Shown piece after piece: positions 23,280-36,539 of a DNA stretch of 64,000 nucleotides. The translations under genes were made by a program, and so were the position numbers. The notes below the pieces were generated by a model. That model ran no database searches and had not been told where the DNA came from. It worked only from the letters and a program-made list of their open reading frames with translations. Origin of the DNA: Lepus europaeus (lineage: Eukaryota; Chordata; Mammalia; Lagomorpha; Leporidae); the NCBI RefSeq assembly GCF_033115175.1, contig NC_084844.1, positions 76,450,531 to 76,514,530 of the forward strand, given 5' to 3'. Positions within the stretch are counted from its first letter, which is position 1. Each line of letters starts with the position of its first letter.

Positions 23280-25120
23280 TTCTTTCTCAGCCTGGGCTCA
23301 TCAAATACAGACATATTTATCTTATCCAATTCCCAAGGGTTTCAAAGTTCACTTTTTTGGTGCATTATGAAAATTGTAAAAGGAGTTGTTAATTATCCAT
23401 CCCAGATAATAATTATTGTCAGATCATTCATAGATAAAATTAGAGATGTGGATGTTAATTATAAGTGTAGATGTTGATGAATCCACCATAGTTTACTGTG
23501 GTATTTTGGGTTAAATTTTAAGTCATTCCTGATTACAAACTGATGAGTATCATAAAACTTGTGACAGTGAAGTGTGTTCATAACTTACATTCCTACTTTC
23601 TTTGTATTCTGAATAATTCAAGCTAGACATGGAAGGAAGTCAAAATGTAAGCTTCCTAGCCCACAGAGTTGTTAGTCTTGGTGCTTAGCAACAAAGACTC
23701 CCGTCCATTGCCCCTAGTACATTACCTTGCATCCTTACCTAGCCACTTACAGAGCACAGTTTTTTGTTTGTTTGTTTTGTTTTTTTTTTTTTTTGCTAAA
23801 TTTACAGTATGAAAGAGGGCAGACAAGGACTCATGTTCTCTTGTAGGCATCCTAGAAAAATCCTAAATACAGAAAAAGAGGGGGAGTGGTTTGGTAGCTC
23901 ATTTACTCTTTCCAATATTTCCATTCATGTAAGTCATTCATAAACCCCATATAGAGGAAGAAGTGAGCTGGTGTCAGGAGCAGTGCTCTAATGTTTAGGC
24001 ATCTTACTTTGTGGAGGGGGTTGTATCACTTGTCAGCCTAAATTCAAAAAAGATACTCTGTCCCAAAAAAACAGGAAGACTAGGAAAGTCAGCATACACA
24101 AATTGTTGTCCAACTATGGCCATTATGTTAAAGGGGTATTTAGAAGAATGTGAATATTGTGAATATTGAGCAAGGAGTTGCTCTCATATGACATGGGCTT
24201 GAATCCATTGTAAGAACAATATGCATGAGTACATTCTTAGAGAATATTTCTGCAGTGGTGTCTGTGTTCTTACAGATTTCAGTTTTGTAAAAATGATGCC
24301 AAAGTATTATATTTACTTGTTTCCTCAAGAGACACAGTCAAGTATTTTTCTTTGAAGTGAAGAAATTGTAAATGGTTGGGAAGCAATTGATTCTGGTATG
24401 TGGTAATTTGCCGTAACCAGTCAGGATGGCAAAAAATGTGTGTGTGTGTGTGTGTATATATACAAATTTAAAATGCAAACCAAGAAGTGAAAGCTGTTTT
24501 TGTTGCTTTAAAAATGAACATTTTAAATTCTCTCCTTAAAATATATTTCACTTTATACACTCTCAGTTCTTATTCTCAAGATGTTAAAGTGTATCACATT
24601 TTTTTGGAAAGCAAAGGAAAATGTTCCATTTTAGAATGTTTAAAACATACAATTTTAAATTTTGCTGAACAGTTTGTAATAGTTGAACTTGTATTTTTAA
24701 GCATAAATATGTTTTCTTCTTAATGTATTATTACAGATATGTTATTTTAAAGGTAGCAGAATCTATGAGGTAAATGATCCAACAGCTTTGTTTTCATTAG
24801 ATCAAACTTGCCCATGGGGTATCTAAACTTAGAATGAATTTGATATCACAACACTATTTACATTCTTTGCAAGAAAAGTAAAGGATGTTTTGTCCCTAAA
24901 TTTCAAATCACAGAATGAGATAGTCCAATTTATTTTTGGTTCTCAGTGATGTATTATTGTGTTTTGTAACACCATGCATTCATGAAAAATATTTTTTATT
25001 CAAAAGTTCACATTTGTACCACATTTTTTTTAGCTCTGTAGGTCTAAAATTTTTCTAAAGGACAAGCTTTCTAAAATACAAGTTTATATGTGTTGCCTAA
25101 TGTAATAAATTTCTTTTTTT
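23280..25120. other. AT-rich spacer
   Basis: No gene recognised. A T-rich run lies near 23761-23794, and a (TG)n plus TATA-type microsatellite at about 24438-24462. Some of this may be further decayed L1, but I cannot align it by eye. Confidence 0.5.
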
Positions 25121-25123
25121 TAA

Positions 25124-25445
25124 AGATTCATTTTTATTTATTTGAAAGAAAGAGTTACATAGTGAGGCAGAGATAGAGAGAAAGGTCTTCCATCCACTGG
25201 TTCACTTCCCAATTGGCTGCAACAACCAGAGCTGAGCTGATCTGAAGCCAGGAGCCAGGAGCTTCTTTCAGCTCTCCCACATGGGTTCAGGGGACCAAGA
25301 ACATGAGCCATCCTCTGATGCTTTCCCAGGTGCATTAGCAGGGAGCCATATCAGAAGTGGAGCAATCAGGACTTGAACCAGCACCCATATGGGATGCCAG
25401 CACCACAGGCTGGGGCTTTAGCCTGCTGTGCCACAGCTCTGGCCC
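25124..25445 (-). repeat. CSINE
   Basis: Reverse C-repeat of full length, ending gccacagctctggcccc. A short second head fragment is at about 25540-25573. Confidence 0.9.
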
Positions 25446-25714
25446 CTGTAATCAACTTCTAAAGTGTATACACTGACAAGAAGAATTACACAAAGTACAT
25501 TCATATAACAAGCATATCTTTGCTAAATTTAAAGATGATGGCTTTACCTGCTACGCCATAATGCTGACCCCAAGTATTTGGTTTGGAGCAATACTCATCT
25601 GCAATTTACATAGAGTTTATCAGAAAGTATCATTTGATAGTAAATCCCTTTAGTGGGTATATGAAATAGACCAAACATTGAATTTGTAAAAAAAAAAAAA
25701 AATGGCTTTCATTC

Positions 25715-25915
25715 AGATCATGCCAAGTCTAAGGCTTTGCCACTTCATGATTATATATCCTTGGGCAAACCAGATACTTACCTCTTCATGCCTCAGTTCC
25801 ATTGTCCTTAAAATTAAGATAACAGGAGCTATCTCCATTTTTCTGGAAACATAAAATGCTGGAAATATCACCTGGCATAACATAAATGTTAGCAATTATT
25901 GTTATTATGTATTTG
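25715..25915 (+). repeat. MIR
   Basis: Plus-strand MIR landmarks: 'ccttgggcaaacc', 'ctcttcatgcctcagttcc', 'aaaattaagataa' and 'tgttagcaattattgttatt'. Confidence 0.7.
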
Positions 25916-25919
25916 CACT

Positions 25920-26660
25920 TTCCTAACTAAAGGTATTTAAATATCTGTGATTTTATGCTTAATGTTGTAGTGTCCACATTTAGATACAACTCAAAATTTA
26001 TTTGAAATTATATCTATTCCTTTTTTAAAACTTCATATTTTGCTTGACATACTTACTCAAATTAGATTCAGTTCTGTTTAATTTGATGAGTGAGCCATTT
26101 CTTATCTAATTCTCTACATAGTGCAACTTATTCACTCATTTGTGCTTTGTGATGGCACCTGCATCTTTTTCAAAAGAGTAACTAAACTGTATCATTTTTG
26201 GTCAAAACTAAATCACTAGGGTAAATTGGTATTTAAAGAAAGGGACTATTCTCTGGCAGTAATCTTAAACTAGTACATTGATGCACTTTGGTAAATGCAT
26301 TGGAGACTTGCTGATTGTGTATGTGCATTTGTGAATGTGTGTATGGTGTGTGTGTGTGCTCCATTTAAAGCTACAATAAAATTGTAGCATTATCCAAACA
26401 GATCATTCTAGAAAATCATAGTTTGTAGTAATTTTTGCTCTTTGGAGATCGTGATGTTTAGATGATGCCTAAAAAGTTATGTGATTTTTTTTTAAGAATT
26501 CTAGTAACATAAACACTGAAATTCATATAGAAGGGGAAAATAGTTGGGTTCAAAGATATCATTATACTACAGAACCAATCAGCCATAATTCAGGCCCCCA
26601 AATTAAGCTAGTTGTATGAGAAAATTTAAGCAGTTGTATTGATGTCACATATTGCTTGCA
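25920..26660. other. AT-rich spacer
   Basis: Nothing recognised apart from a short (TG)n microsatellite near 26330-26360. Confidence 0.5.
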
Positions 26661-26674
26661 AACAAATGTATCTT

Positions 26675-27010
26675 TTTTAAAAGATTTATTTATTTATTTG
26701 AATGTCAGAGTTACACAGAGAGAGAAGAAAAGGCAGAAAGAGAGAGAGAGATCTTCCATCTGCTGGTTCATTCCCTTACTGGCCACAATGACTAGAGCTG
26801 TGCCGAACCAAAGCCAGGAGCTAGGAGCTTCTTGTGAGTCCCCTGTGTGGGTTCTGGGGCCCATGGACTTGGGCCATCTTCCACTGCTTTCCCAGGACAT
26901 AGCAGAGAGCTGACTCAGAAATGGAGCAGCCAAGACTTGAACCGGCATCCATTTGGGGTGCTGGCACTGCCAGGCTGCAGCTTTACCCACTATGCCACAG
27001 CGCCAACCCC
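26675..27010 (-). repeat. CSINE with target-site duplication
   Basis: Reverse C-repeat flanked by aaatgtatctt at 26664-26674 and 27011-27021. Confidence 0.93.
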
Positions 27011-27499
27011 AAATGTATCTTAATATAACTGTATTTGATAAACACATAACATTAGTGTTAATAAATAATTATAAACCTCAATTAAGGCAATTTTCATTAG
27101 GTAACAAAACCATGAAATACAATTCAATTTATCTAGTCCAGATATTTTTTCATAAAGAAAATTTAGACAAAATTATATCGATGCCAAAATATTCACAATG
27201 ATTCCCAAGAGAGCAAACATATGGTAATCATTTACATTAGACAATTGCTTGATAAAATTCATCCATAAATTTAATGTAGTCTAGCATTTAATAAATCCTT
27301 GAAATTAATTGAATTAGTTTGAGGATATGCTTTGAATATAGAGTCTATAAAAAGTGTAGGGCAATAATTTATACTGACCATCATTTAATGTGTAGAAGTA
27401 AATGCCCATAATGTTAATTGTGTGATAGAATAGTAGATTTTCTTGAAACTTTCAATATTCTTGTTTTCAATGTTGTCTTGTTTTACAATGAGAAGAACA

Positions 27500-28081
27500 T
27501 TTAAAAAATTATTTGAGAGGGAGAGACAGCAGCAGAGCTCCCATTTGTTGGTTCTCTTCTCAAACACCAACAATGTAGATCTGAGTCAGCTTAAAGCTAG
27601 GAGCTGGAACTCAATGCAAGGCTCCCACATGAGTGGGGAATCCTACTAGCTGAGCAGTGAGCACTGCCTCTCAGTGTCTGTGCTGGCAAGAGGGTGGAGT
27701 AAGCATCCAAAGCCAAGATGTAGACCCAAGTACTCAAACATGGGACACTGTGTTCCCAAATGACATCTTTTTTTAAAAAAAGTTTTATTCCTTTATTTAG
27801 GAGGCAAAGAGAGAGAGACGTCTTCCACCCTATGGTTTATTCTCCAAATGGCAGCAATGGCCAGAACTGGGCCAATCCAATGCCAGGAGCCAGGAGCTTT
27901 TTTCAGGTCTCCCATATGGATGCAGGCACCCAAACCCTTTTGTCATCTTCCACTACTTTTCCAGGTCTTAAGCAAATAGCTGGATCAGAAGAGGAGCAGT
28001 CAGGACATGAACTGACACCCATATGTGTGCCAGTGCTGCAGGTGGAGGCTTAACCTACTAAACTACAGCAATGTCCCCCTA
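27500..28081 (-). repeat. Old and younger CSINE side by side
   Basis: A diverged reverse C-repeat (about 27500-27757) is followed by a better preserved reverse copy (27770-28081). The second is flanked by aaatgacatctt at 27758-27769 and 28082-28093. Confidence 0.85.
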
Positions 28082-28094
28082 AAATGACATCTTA

Positions 28095-28718
28095 ACTGCT
28101 AAGCAAAATGCCTTCCCAATTTTATCTTCATTAGAAAGCAAGTTATACCTACATCCTTTTTGTAAGCTGGCTGTGAGTCGAAGTATAGGAACTAGTTGTC
28201 TCCCTCCCACAGACTGGGCTGGTTGTCTATAACACTCTTGTTCAGAACTGACACTAAGCCTTTCGGGTAGACCCCTCATGCAGCACAGTCCCCTAACCCA
28301 GGGCAAGGCATGAGCAGAGAGGGGTGGTGAGGACCAGGGCATCACTAAATCAGGTGACTGGGAATTCCTCTGGGCAAGGCTGGTGGATCACACTGCTGCT
28401 GGTGATTGGGAGCACACACCACTGATGCAGATTCTCATTGTTGGGAAGCAAATCACTCATGACCCCACCAGCTCAGTGGCCAGTGCCTCACACACCCTTT
28501 CCACTGGTTGGCTGGCTGCAGACTCTGCCTGTGCCCACAGCATAGAGCAGGTGGGCAGCTACCTGAATGAGGAGAGGGCAGATGGCATGCAGCATAGCCA
28601 TAAGCAATGGAGGAAAGAATTTCTGAAAGATCAGAAGAAAATTTGAATTTCTGGAGCAAAACTGCAAAGTAGTTCTAAAGCACTTAAAGTCAGTGACTTG
28701 CAGCTGGGTGTCTGATTT
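28095..28718. other. Spacer, no gene recognised
   Basis: Moderate-GC unique sequence. An 87-codon plus-strand frame (28383-28646) shows no domain or family that I recognise. Confidence 0.45.
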
Positions 28719-28731
28719 TAAGAAATACCTT

Positions 28732-29073
28732 GGGGGCTGGCGTGATGATGTAACAGGTAAAGCCACCACCTGCAGTGCCAGCATCCTATATGGGCACCAG
28801 TTCATGTCCTGGCAGCTCCACTTCTGATCCAGCTCTCTGCTATGACCTGGGAAAACAGTAGAAGATGGCCCAAGTCTTTGGGCCCCTACACCCCTGTGGG
28901 AGACCTTGAAAAACTTCTGGCTCCTTGCTTCGGTTCAGTGCAGCTCTGGCCCAAGCGGCCAACTGGGGAATGAACCAGTAGATGGAAGACCTCTCTCTCT
29001 CTCTCTCTCTCTCTCTGCCTGTCATTCTCTCTCTGTGTAACTCTTTCAAATAAATAAAAATAAATCTTAAAAA
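28732..29073 (+). repeat. CSINE with target-site duplication
   Basis: Plus C-repeat with a (CT)n tract. The flanking repeat aagaaataccttg lies at 28720-28732 and, with one change, at 29074-29086. Confidence 0.92.
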
Positions 29074-29879
29074 AAGAAATATCTTGAAAACAGAACAATT
29101 GCATATGTCAGAGGTAGAGAATCTGCCTCTGGGGACACCCTATTTTCATCTCCACATTTTGTTGACTCCACCTTGCAGCCCCTCAGACTTTGAACCCTAA
29201 GTGTTCATTTGATTGCACCAACACCATCTACCGAATGCTTCAAGTCGTTTTCCGATATGCCCAAGCTGCACATTGCTGCACCATTCAGAGGAAGAAAAAA
29301 TTCCAGTGTCTCTTCTCTTGCCTTAGAAACTTCAGGCCTAGAAAACTAGGGAGTTTGAGTAGTTCTGAAATATGTTGTACAAATTAATGTCTACTGAAGG
29401 ATCCTGCTGTGTGCAATTTTGATTGCATGATTTCACCACAGTTTGTGCAATGTCCACTTGTTACATTGTAGTCTGAGATTGCCTGTAATTAGGGTTGATG
29501 CATTTCCTACAGAAGGGGCCATTTGTGAGACAATGAATAACTGCTTCCTGGCGGAAAGAATATCAGCTCCTGCCTATTGACTTGGTAAATTGTCCACTTT
29601 GCAGGAAGAGACCCTTACAATACAGAGAGCATTGAAAAGAATAAAAAGTGAAAAGTTTCAAAAACCCCGGTGAGGAAAAGCAGACCTGTATTTGAGGATA
29701 CAGCACTGAAAACCCAAGCAATGGCCCCTTTCCCTAACCCTAAAAACCTGGGACTAAATCATTATCTTTCCAAAAGGAAATTTTAAATTGTGAATTAGAT
29801 TGAGGATATAAACCTTGAAATAGAGAAATAATCTTGCATTACCCATGTGGATCTGATCAAACATTTGACTTGTAAACAG

Positions 29880-30245
29880 AGAACGGGCACACAAAAGGAT
29901 TGGCCTGGGATATGTGGCAGGATTCTGTAATTCTCTGTTGCTTCCTTTGAATACAGAGGCCCATGATCCATGGAATGTAGTGCTCTCTAGAAGCTGGGGA
30001 CAGAACTCCACTTATAGCCAGAGAGAAAACAAGGACTTTGGTCCTACCACAAGAGAATGAATTCTGCCAAAGACCCAGTGAGCAAAAAATGAATGGACTT
30101 ATGGAGCCTCCAGAATGGAATATGCCCTGCATTTTAGCCTGATAGACTTCTGACGTACAGAATATCAGAATGTAAATTAGTGCTGCTCTAACACACCAAG
30201 TCTGTAGATATTTGCTATTTTAGTTATAGAAAATGAATACACAGG
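29880..30245 (+). repeat. MaLR-like (MLT1-type) LTR remnant
   Basis: The stretch 'tggagcctccagaatgg...cttctgacgtacagaatatc...cacaccaagtctgtagatat...gaaaatgaatacacag' follows the 3' end of MLT1-type mammalian LTR retrotransposons. It is old and incomplete, and the left border is uncertain. The 800 bases before it (29.08-29.88 kb) hold no recognisable gene. Confidence 0.5.
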
Positions 30246-30337
30246 AAAGCAGTTTAGTTGGAGGTGGAGAAGAAAGAATGTTGGAAAATAGAATTCAAAA
30301 TTATTTTTATTTGGTGTTGCAGATATCAAGATAAATG

Positions 30338-30925
30338 TGTAAGTAGATTGAAAGGGCTAACCGAGAGACAAAATGGAGAAACTAAGGCTAACCACATTCT
30401 CTTGCTTCTGTATGAGTTGGCTAAGCTTGCAAAAATGTGATATCTTTAGAGAACAGGGAAGGACGGAAAGTCCCCAACCCTTATCTTGTGACCTACCAAG
30501 GTCTTACTGCCGCCCCCGCCCTGCAACCCCTTATCCTGTTGTGACATACCAAGGTTTTACTACCACCCTCGTCCTTGCTTGCTTAAGCTGATAAGAAAAA
30601 CCTCGAGGCTCCTACAGCCTGTTACCACCCCCATCCCAAGCCCCTTACCTAGTAACCATTAACATATCCAATAAAATTGTAACACAACTTTTATCTTGCC
30701 CAATAGGATTGTAACATAACTAAGTATGCTAATGCTGTGGTTTTAAGCTTTAAATACCTTGTAAAGCTGATGTTCGGGCCCGCTCTCTCTGCACTACACT
30801 AGAGGGTGCTATTGAGATGGCCCATTTGCAAATGAAATAAACTTCCTCTTGCTATTGCATCGGTTGGAGTGGAGTCTGTGTTTCTGGGGTCCGGTTTGTG
30901 GGACGCCTGCTTAAGGGGTCTTACA
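30338..30925 (+). mobile_element. Solo LTR of an endogenous retrovirus
   Basis: A 588-base unit bounded by TGTAAG...(T)CTTACA inverted ends. It contains repeated CCAAT elements (about 30668 and 30700), a TATA-like ttaaata (30749-30755), an AATAAA signal (30836-30841) and a GT-rich U5-like segment. This order (U3 with CCAAT, TATA, R with poly(A) signal, U5) fits a class I (gamma-like) LTR. No internal gag, pol or env flanks it, so it is a solo LTR left by LTR-LTR recombination. A clear 4-6 bp target duplication is not visible. Confidence 0.72.
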
Positions 30926-31274
30926 GAATCAGCCTAACCTTGTTCCAGTGAGAACTGACATAGGATCAGGGTTATGCTGGAGGTAAGACAGAGGATACTT
31001 ACTGAGGAAGTTTGGTATACTTACTGGTTTCATGGTGTGCATTTCATGAAAGTCAAGAAATATCTGGGCCAATGGCCAGCTGTATTATAAAAGATTTCAT
31101 CATATTTTATAGGTAATGCAATTAAAACCGCTTCCAGTGTACAGTCACAAGTTACATTTTTCCAACTTTAAGCATCAAAGCTAGGTTAGCAGCTAGTGGG
31201 ATGAGGGGGAGAGAGAAAAAGGAAAGATAGAGCTTGCTTGCTCTATTTCTTAAATTATTTGCTTTAAGAGGTCC

Positions 31275-31655
31275 TAGATTGGGTCCAGCATTGTAGTGCA
31301 GCAGGTTAAGCCACCACTTACAATGCCAGCCTCCCATATGAGCACCAGTTTCTGTTCCAGATGGCCCACTTCCAATCTAGCTCTCTGCTAATGCAACTGT
31401 CAAGGCAGTACAAGATGGCCCAAGTACTTGATCCCCTGCCACACACGGGAGACCAAATGGAATTTTGGGTTCCTGACTTCAGCCTAGAACAGTCCTGATC
31501 TTTGTGTCCATTTGTGGAATGAACCTGCAAATGGAAGATTCTTGCTCTCTCTTTGCTCACACGTGCGTTTGTGTGTATGTATGTATATGTAAATATATGT
31601 ATGTATATATCCCTCACTCTTTGTAACTCTGCTTTTTAAATACAATTTTTTTTAG
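31275..31655 (+). repeat. CSINE
   Basis: Plus C-repeat, diverged, with a GTAT-rich expansion in its tail (about 31561-31612). Confidence 0.85.
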
Positions 31656-31659
31656 AAAG

Positions 31660-32108
31660 AAGTAAACAAGAGGGCCTGGCTTGTGCTTATTAACTACTGC
31701 TATTTCAAGGCATCCAAGATCCTCCTACAGAATAATAAACCAATTCTTCACTATAAAACTTAGCATCCTAACTCAAACTTCAAAAAGGAAATTGCATGCA
31801 TTCTTTAATTTTATGCCTATAGCTTTCTCCCAAGAGGAACTCTTTTGTAAGAACATCTGGAGGGTGATTAATCAAGTACAATCTATCTAACTTGTCTAGA
31901 AAAGAAGAAAAATAAAAGCATAAAGTCATCTAAAGATTTGGGACCACACAGATTAATATAATTACATTTTAGTATTTTATCTTTCATAGTTTATATGAAA
32001 AGCAAGTTCCTAGAAAATTTAGTTTACGTTGCTAAGATATTTTTCTCAGTGAATAACCTCCTTTTGTAGTGCAAATATATTATTTCATCATCAAATTGAA
32101 GAGTTAGT
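31660..32108. other. AT-rich spacer
   Basis: No gene, RNA or repeat family recognised. Confidence 0.5.
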
Positions 32109-32109
32109 T

Positions 32110-32408
32110 TTTTAGGTTTATTTATTTATTTGAGAGACAGAATCACAGACAGAAGGAGAGACAGAGAGAAAGGTCTTCAAATGGCACAATAACTGGAGCT
32201 GGGCCGATCCAAAGCCAGGAGCCAAGAGCTTCTTCTGCATCTCCTATGTGGGTGCAGGGGTCCAAGCACTTGGGTCATCTTCCACTGCTTTCTCAGGCCA
32301 TGGCAGAAATCTGGATTGGAATAGGAGCACCTGGGACATGAACTGTCACCCATATGGGATGCGGGTGCCACAGATGGAGGCATAGCCTACACCACAGTAT
32401 CAGCCCCC
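32110..32408 (-). repeat. CSINE
   Basis: Reverse C-repeat ending at the ccacagtatcagcccc head. Confidence 0.88.
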
Positions 32409-32409
32409 A

Positions 32410-33215
32410 AATTAAATTTTTGTGTAGGCTTCTTGATCTGAATATAACATTCAACCTTATACCTAACTATTCCTTTGTAATGATTTGATTTCCTTGAAAA
32501 TATTCAGGTATTATGTTTAAGTATATTTTAGAAAGTATATTATAATCAAGATATTGTTACCTGTGAATTGAATCCAACATAAAGAAACTTGCTAACATAG
32601 GATGATTTGATAGACATGTATTTAAGGAAATTTCTTCCTTTTATTTTTTAAAAAAATTTCCTAGGACCTAATAGAATTTTAAGACACAGTGTTAGGATTA
32701 ATAGTATAGAATTTGACTTTGTGTAGATACAAGTAATAAAAGTCTTTAGAAATAATATTTTCATTTTGAATACAAATAAAGCTCCAGTTTGCAGCTCATG
32801 TTCAGAGTTTCTGATATACATGAACAACTTTTTAAAAAAGATGCCACCAAGGCTGGTGTTGTGTGTGACTATAGAAGTTGAATCAATGAGCAGAGACTAA
32901 TGCCACTGACAGATCCATTGCTCATATTAAAAGTACCATAAAATGTAAAACCCTGTATTTGTAGCTAAATATCTTAAAAGCTATAGTCAATATACAAGTG
33001 ATATTATTATGAACAAGTACATTTCCAGAAATAGAAAATGACAAATCAAATTTTGTTAAATTTTGTATAACCTAGAAAATTTGATTTTTTCTGAATAGTA
33101 TACCATTTTCACTGAATATTAGAATTTTATGGGAATGCAATGTCAATAATGATACATATGGATAAAATTAGTACAGTAGTACAAAATATAAAATGAATCA
33201 AGGAAAAAATGTGTA
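32410..33215. other. AT-rich spacer
   Basis: No gene recognised. Small head-like CSINE text appears near 32850. Confidence 0.5.
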
Positions 33216-33217
33216 AG

Positions 33218-33530
33218 GGGCACATCTTTGGGCCACCAGATAAGATGCTACTTTGGATGCCTGATCCAATGTCGATGTGTCTGAATTTCAGTTCCTGACC
33301 TTCTTCTGACTTCACCTTTCTGTCAATGTGCATTCTAAGAAGCAGCAGATGATGACAACAATATTTAGGTCCCTGCTACCCACAGGTGAGACCTGGATTG
33401 ACCTGGGTTTCTTGCTTGGCCTTACCCTGCCTCAGGTTTGGCTGGCATTAGGGAAATAGACCAGTAGATGGAAGATCTCTGTTTAACTTTCTCTCTGTTG
33501 GTGTCTGCTTTTCAGGTAAATAAAATGATT
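33218..33530 (+). repeat. Old CSINE
   Basis: A diverged plus C-repeat. The internal 'gaccagtagatggaagatct' and the terminal 'aggtaaataaaatgatt' are recognisable. Confidence 0.75.
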
Positions 33531-33667
33531 AAATGAACTTTGGAAAGTATAAAGTCATCATATGAAGTGCTGTGCAGTGACTAAAATAAAAAGTAAAACA
33601 GATGTGATGCCCACAAACTTCAAGGCAGGTTTTAATTGGTTTTGGAGTAGGAACATTGGCATGTGAG

Positions 33668-33990
33668 AAGAATATTGGAGCTGTGTGTGGACAGGGAGCT
33701 AAGCTGCTATCTGCAATGCCAGAATCCCAAGTCAGAATGCCAGTTCAAGTCTCAGCTATTCTGTTCCTGATCCAGCTCCCTGCTAATGTGCCTGGGAAAG
33801 CAACAGATGATGGCCCAATACCTGGGCCCCTGCCACTCACATGAGAGACCAGGTAAGAATTCCGGTCTCCTGGCTTCAGCCTGGTCCAGCCCCAGTCCTG
33901 TGGACATTTTTGGAGTGAATCAGCAAATGGAACAAAGATCTCTTTCTCTCTCTCATTCTGTCAAGTAAACAAATATTTAAAAAATAAGAA
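33668..33990 (+). repeat. CSINE
   Basis: Plus C-repeat of near full length, with a tail at aaacaaatatttaaaaaataa. Confidence 0.85.
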
Positions 33991-34057
33991 TGTTGGTTTA
34001 AAAAGATGATATTGCATGTAACATAAGTATACCATTTAGGGTTGGGACAGAACAATT

Positions 34058-34752
34058 GAAAATTTTTTAAAGATTTATTTTATTCATTATTTATTTATGT
34101 ATAATTATAGAGAGAGAGAGAGAGAGAAAGATCTTGGCATCTGTTGATTCACTCCCCAAATGTCTGCATTGGCTAGGGCTAGTCCAGGCCAAAGCCAGGA
34201 GCCAGGAGCATCTTCTAGGTCTCCCACATGGGTTGAGGGGCCCAAGCACTTGGGCCATCCTCCACTGGCTTTATCAGGCACATTAGCAGGGAGTTGCATC
34301 AGAAGTGGAGCAGGGGCCTGCTGGTGTAGCAGGTAAAGCCTGGTACTGTGGTGTAGACTAAGCCTCTGTGGTGCCCGCATCCCATATTGGTGCCAGTTCA
34401 AGTCCCAGCTGCTCCACTTCCAATCCAGCTCTTGGCTATGGCCTGAGAAAGCAGTAGAAGATGGCCCAAGTCCTTGGGCCCCTGCACCCATATGGGAGAC
34501 CCAGAAGAAACTCCTGGCTCCTGGCTTCTGGCTTCAGATCAGCCCAGTTCTGGCATTGCGACCATTTGGGGAGTGAACCAGCAATGGAAGACTTCTCTCT
34601 CTCTGCCTCTGCCTCTCTGTAACTCCGCCTATCAAATAACTAAATAAATCTTTTTTTTAAAGTAGAACAACTGGGACTTAAAGTGGTGTCCATATGGGAT
34701 CCTGGTGCTGCAGATGTTCACTTAACCCACTGTGCCACAACACTGGCCTCCA
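34058..34752. repeat. CSINE nested in an oppositely oriented CSINE
   Basis: A reverse C-repeat (34058-34312, resuming about 34660-34752) is interrupted by a plus C-repeat (about 34314-34658). The insertion point falls in the agtggagca segment of the host element, and a similar aagtagaaca follows the insert. Confidence 0.88.
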
Positions 34753-34831
34753 GTAATTTAAAATCTTAAATATTAAAGTCCTCATTCTGATGCTTTATTC
34801 AATGTCTCATTCAAATGCATTGTGTTCTGGG

Positions 34832-35155
34832 GACAGGTGTTGTGGTATAGCAGGTAAAGTCATCACTAGGAATATCTGCAAACTATCTTCGAGTGCCTGG
34901 CGTCAAGTCCCACCTGTGCTTATGATCCGGCTTTCTGCTAATGTGTATTCTGGAGACAGAAAGTGATGGATGAAGTAGTTGGATTGTTGACACTCATGTG
35001 GGAAGATCAGATGAAGTACTGGACCCCGGGATTCAGACAGGCCCAGTCCTGGTTGTTGCAGGCATTTGGGAGAGTGATCAAGTGGATGATAGTTCTTGCT
35101 CATTCTCTCATTCTCCATTCTGTCACTCTGCCTTTCAAATAAATAATTTTAAAAT
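34832..35155 (+). repeat. CSINE
   Basis: A plus C-repeat, moderately diverged, ending ctttcaaataaataatttta. Confidence 0.82.
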
Positions 35156-35234
35156 AAATATACGTTAATAGAAGACAATGTGCTCTGGGTTTAAATATGT
35201 CCCCAGTTTCCTGCCAACGGTTTTCCTCTAAACA

Positions 35235-35562
35235 TTTTTTTTTATAATTTTTTATAGTTACACAGAGAGAGGAGATGTAGACAGAGAGAGGCAGGGGCAA
35301 GGTCTTCCATCTGATGATTCACTCCCCAAATGGCTGCAACTGCCAGAGCTGTGCTGATTTGAAGCCAGGAGCCAGGAGCTTTTTCTAGGTCTCCCACACA
35401 GTTACAGGGGCCCAAGGACTTGGACCATCTTCTACTGCTTTCCCAGGCCATGGCGGAGAGCTGGATTGGAAGTGGAGCAGCCAGGTCTCAAACCAGCATC
35501 TATATGGGATGCCAGTGCTTCAAGCCAGTATGTTAACCAGCTGTGCCACAGCACTGGCCCCA
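35235..35562 (-). repeat. CSINE
   Basis: Reverse C-repeat ending gtgccacagcactggcccc. Confidence 0.9.
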
Positions 35563-36034
35563 CAAGTTTAGAATCAATAATGACAGGTGGCCTTTTACAG
35601 CTTTTGTAATTTTATTTCTACTCTTGTGTCTTAGGACTCTACTTGAGATTATGAAATGCTTATAAATTAATTTCAGTTTTGTTTTTATTGCTGGACCTCA
35701 ATTCTGTATTTTTGGGAAAAAGGCCACAGTAGTGAAGTGTCATTTTTATCATATCAAATCAATGGTAAACGCTACTGACATGACTATCATATCATTTGTG
35801 ATGTCAACCATGATCCCCAGGCCATTGTATTGGTTGTCAGGTTCTTCACCATAGGATGTGTGCTTTCTCATTCTTTCACTACTCTATTCTTTGAAAACCA
35901 GTCACTAAGCATAATAAACCCTCAAAGGAGGAGAAATTCACTTCCATGACCTTGAGGAGATTTTCTCCAGATAAATCTAGTTTTACTAGCACTCAATATT
36001 GTTGTATTTTGAACCTTGGTTATTTTAAGAGCTG

Positions 36035-36350
36035 TGTCATGGCTGGTGCCGTGGGTCACTTGGTTAATCCTCCATCTGTGGCACCAGCATCCTATATGGG
36101 CACCGGGTTCTGGTCCTGGTTGCTCCTCTTCCAGTCAAGCTCTCTGCTGTGGCCCGGGGAAGCAGTGGAGGATGGCCCAAGTGCTTGGGCGCCTGCACCC
36201 ACATGGGAGACCAGGAAGAAGCACCTGGCTCCTGGCTTCAGATTAGCACAGTGCCAGCTGTGGCAGCCTTTTCAGGGGTGAACCAATGAAATAAAGACCT
36301 TTCTCTGTCTCTCTCTCTCACTATCTGTCAAACAAACTTTAAAAAAAAGT
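36035..36350 (+). repeat. CSINE
   Basis: Plus C-repeat starting ctggtgccgtgggtcacttg and ending in a short A tail. Confidence 0.9.
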
Positions 36351-36539
36351 GTTTAGAATATAAATCTATTTCTTATAATTTACTGAAAATTTGAATATGG
36401 GAATCATTATTTATTTGATAGGACTTTGGTCTGCAATTCCTTTGTATTACAATTTTTTACAAAAAGAAAATAAATATTCATAAATAAATAATAATACATT
36501 TTGTTTACTTGCTTAATGGAACATGTTAGTCACTAATCA

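Noticed and set aside
24438..24462. (TG)n run as a CRISPR or satellite array
   Set aside because: It is an ordinary dinucleotide microsatellite. No repeat-spacer pattern exists anywhere in this eukaryotic window.
28383..28646. An 87-codon unique frame as a possible small gene
   Set aside because: It has no family resemblance, promoter or splice sites, and its length is within chance for this composition.
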